Assembly: GCF_012927455.1 (NCBI RefSeq)
Contig: NZ_JABBPE010000008.1
Coordinates: 463,238-527,237 of the forward strand
Reading direction: 5' to 3'
DNA length: 64,000 nucleotides
Origin: Polaromonas sp.
Lineage (GTDB): Bacteria; Pseudomonadota; Gammaproteobacteria; Burkholderiales; Burkholderiaceae_C
The position numbers and the translations under genes are program-made. Below the pieces are notes generated by a model. The model worked only from the letters and a program-made list of their open reading frames with translations, was not told the DNA's origin and searched no databases. Below, one piece after another: positions 63,799 to 64,000 of the stretch. Numbering within the stretch: position 1 is the stretch's first letter; each line of letters starts with the position of its first letter.

Positions 63799-63832
63799 GA
63801 AAAAGCCCTAGGATTTTTCAATCCTAGGGCTT
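63799..63832 (-). terminator. Terminator of the tRNA-Arg gene
   Basis: Perfect arms aagccctaggatt (63803-63815) and aatcctagggctt (63820-63832) with a 4-base loop, followed on the minus strand by a T-run. It lies 7 bp past the CCA end of the tRNA, as expected for a native tRNA transcript. Confidence 0.88.
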
Positions 63833-63839
63833 GTCGTTT

Positions 63840-63879
63840 TGGTGCGGCTGGCAGGAATTGAACCCACGACCCCTTGGTT
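63840..63879 (-). tRNA. 3' half of tRNA-Arg(ACG), interrupted by an IS end
   Basis: On the minus strand 63879-63840 ends in gccgcacca and contains the T-arm with loop ttcaatt and the stem gtggg/cctgc, plus the 3' side of the anticodon stem (aaccaagg). This matches the 3' half of the burkholderialean tRNA-Arg(ACG), whose anticodon would be expected just beyond 63879. Instead the IS3-type terminal sequence begins at 63880. The isotype call is from memory of the family sequence. Confidence 0.75.
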
Positions 63880-64000
63880 TGACCGTGCCCCTCAAAAACG
63901 TACTCCATAGCTGATGGTCAAATTCATCAACTGGAGAGATCGAGATGAGCAAGAGAAACGACGGACATGCGCGGGGCAAATACACCTTGGAGTTCAAGCT
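63880..64000 (+). mobile_element. Left end of an IS3-family insertion sequence (continues past window)
   Basis: The sequence from 63880 (tgaccgtgcccctcaaaaac) has the TG-start terminal form of IS3-family elements and leads, 65 bp on, into an orfA with a ctggagag ribosome site. It abuts the tRNA-Arg 3' half exactly. The right end and any target duplication are outside the window. Confidence 0.78.
63945..64000 (+). CDS. IS3-family transposase OrfA (partial, 3' end outside window)
   Basis: The visible start MSKRNDGHARGKYTLEFKL resembles the N-terminus of IS3-family OrfA proteins (helix-turn-helix region beginning YTLEFKL). Only 18 full codons are present. It would be followed by a frameshifted orfB. 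Confidence 0.75.
   Translation, partial: MSKRNDGHARGKYTLEFK

Overview
The window reads as a chromosomal segment of a high-GC betaproteobacterium, most likely a member of the Comamonadaceae (Polaromonas/Rhodoferax-like). The reasons are a Bug-type binding protein, TRAP and peptide ABC transporters for organic acids and peptides, phasin and PHA-system proteins, a SlmA homologue, a tRNA-Arg(ACG) 3' half of burkholderialean type, and many copies of a dispersed palindromic repeat (core tagctgctcgcgcccgt) that I associate with this family. The genus assignment is inference.

Layout. 1-3026: end of a peptide-type ABC transporter (binding protein, two permeases). 3083-12118: a sugar-acid catabolic locus with a fumarylacetoacetate-hydrolase-fold enzyme, two SDR dehydrogenases, a divergent FadR-type regulator, a TRAP transporter, a UxaA/GarD-family dehydratase and an Ldh2-type dehydrogenase. 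Together they suggest a non-phosphorylative route: dehydration, oxidation, then hydrolysis to pyruvate plus a hydroxy acid. 12317-14233: slmA and argB. 14325-37645, all on the minus strand: a Wzx/Wzy O-antigen (or related polysaccharide) locus with wzz, rfbBD, rfbA, rfbC, a dTDP-3-amino-sugar branch (acetyltransferase, 3,4-ketoisomerase, aminotransferase), flippase, polymerase, three GT2 glycosyltransferases, an OafA-type acyltransferase, a short-chain epimerase/reductase, an initiating sugar transferase and a CapD-type dehydratase. This locus is crowded with complete and decayed toxin-antitoxin modules, an H-NS-like gene, a DUF1016 nuclease translationally coupled inside the rfb genes, and a relic piece of a second rfbD.

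37902-40072: phasin, TetR regulator and a TPR-like protein. 40239-44390: a four-gene minus-strand operon (UbiA-type decaprenyl-phosphate phosphoribosyltransferase, flippase-like membrane protein, GT39, HAD-IB phosphatase) that looks like a polyprenyl-phosphate-pentose glycosylation module. 44469-52032: argE, an orphan branched-chain-type binding protein, a molybdopterin oxidoreductase, a lipoprotein aminopeptidase, a PHA-system protein and a CaiB-type CoA transferase. 52946-53359: an RRM glycine-rich RNA-binding protein. 54233-59714: a signalling operon made of an Hpt protein, a REC-GGDEF-EAL protein with degraded catalytic motifs, and a large hybrid kinase with a CxxCH-bearing sensor domain. 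60418-63578: an SDR protein, an iron-sulfur flavoreductase and a Bug protein. The window ends in the 3' half of a tRNA-Arg(ACG) gene, cut by the left end of an IS3-family element.

The features that most deserve attention are the possible polyprenyl-phosphate-ribose module, the Hpt/degenerate GGDEF-EAL/heme-type kinase circuit, the repeat copies that lie in frame inside protein-coding genes (clearest in rfbD, argE and the aminopeptidase), the toxin-antitoxin load of the O-antigen locus, and the interrupted tRNA. I saw no CRISPR array, rRNA or phage structural gene.
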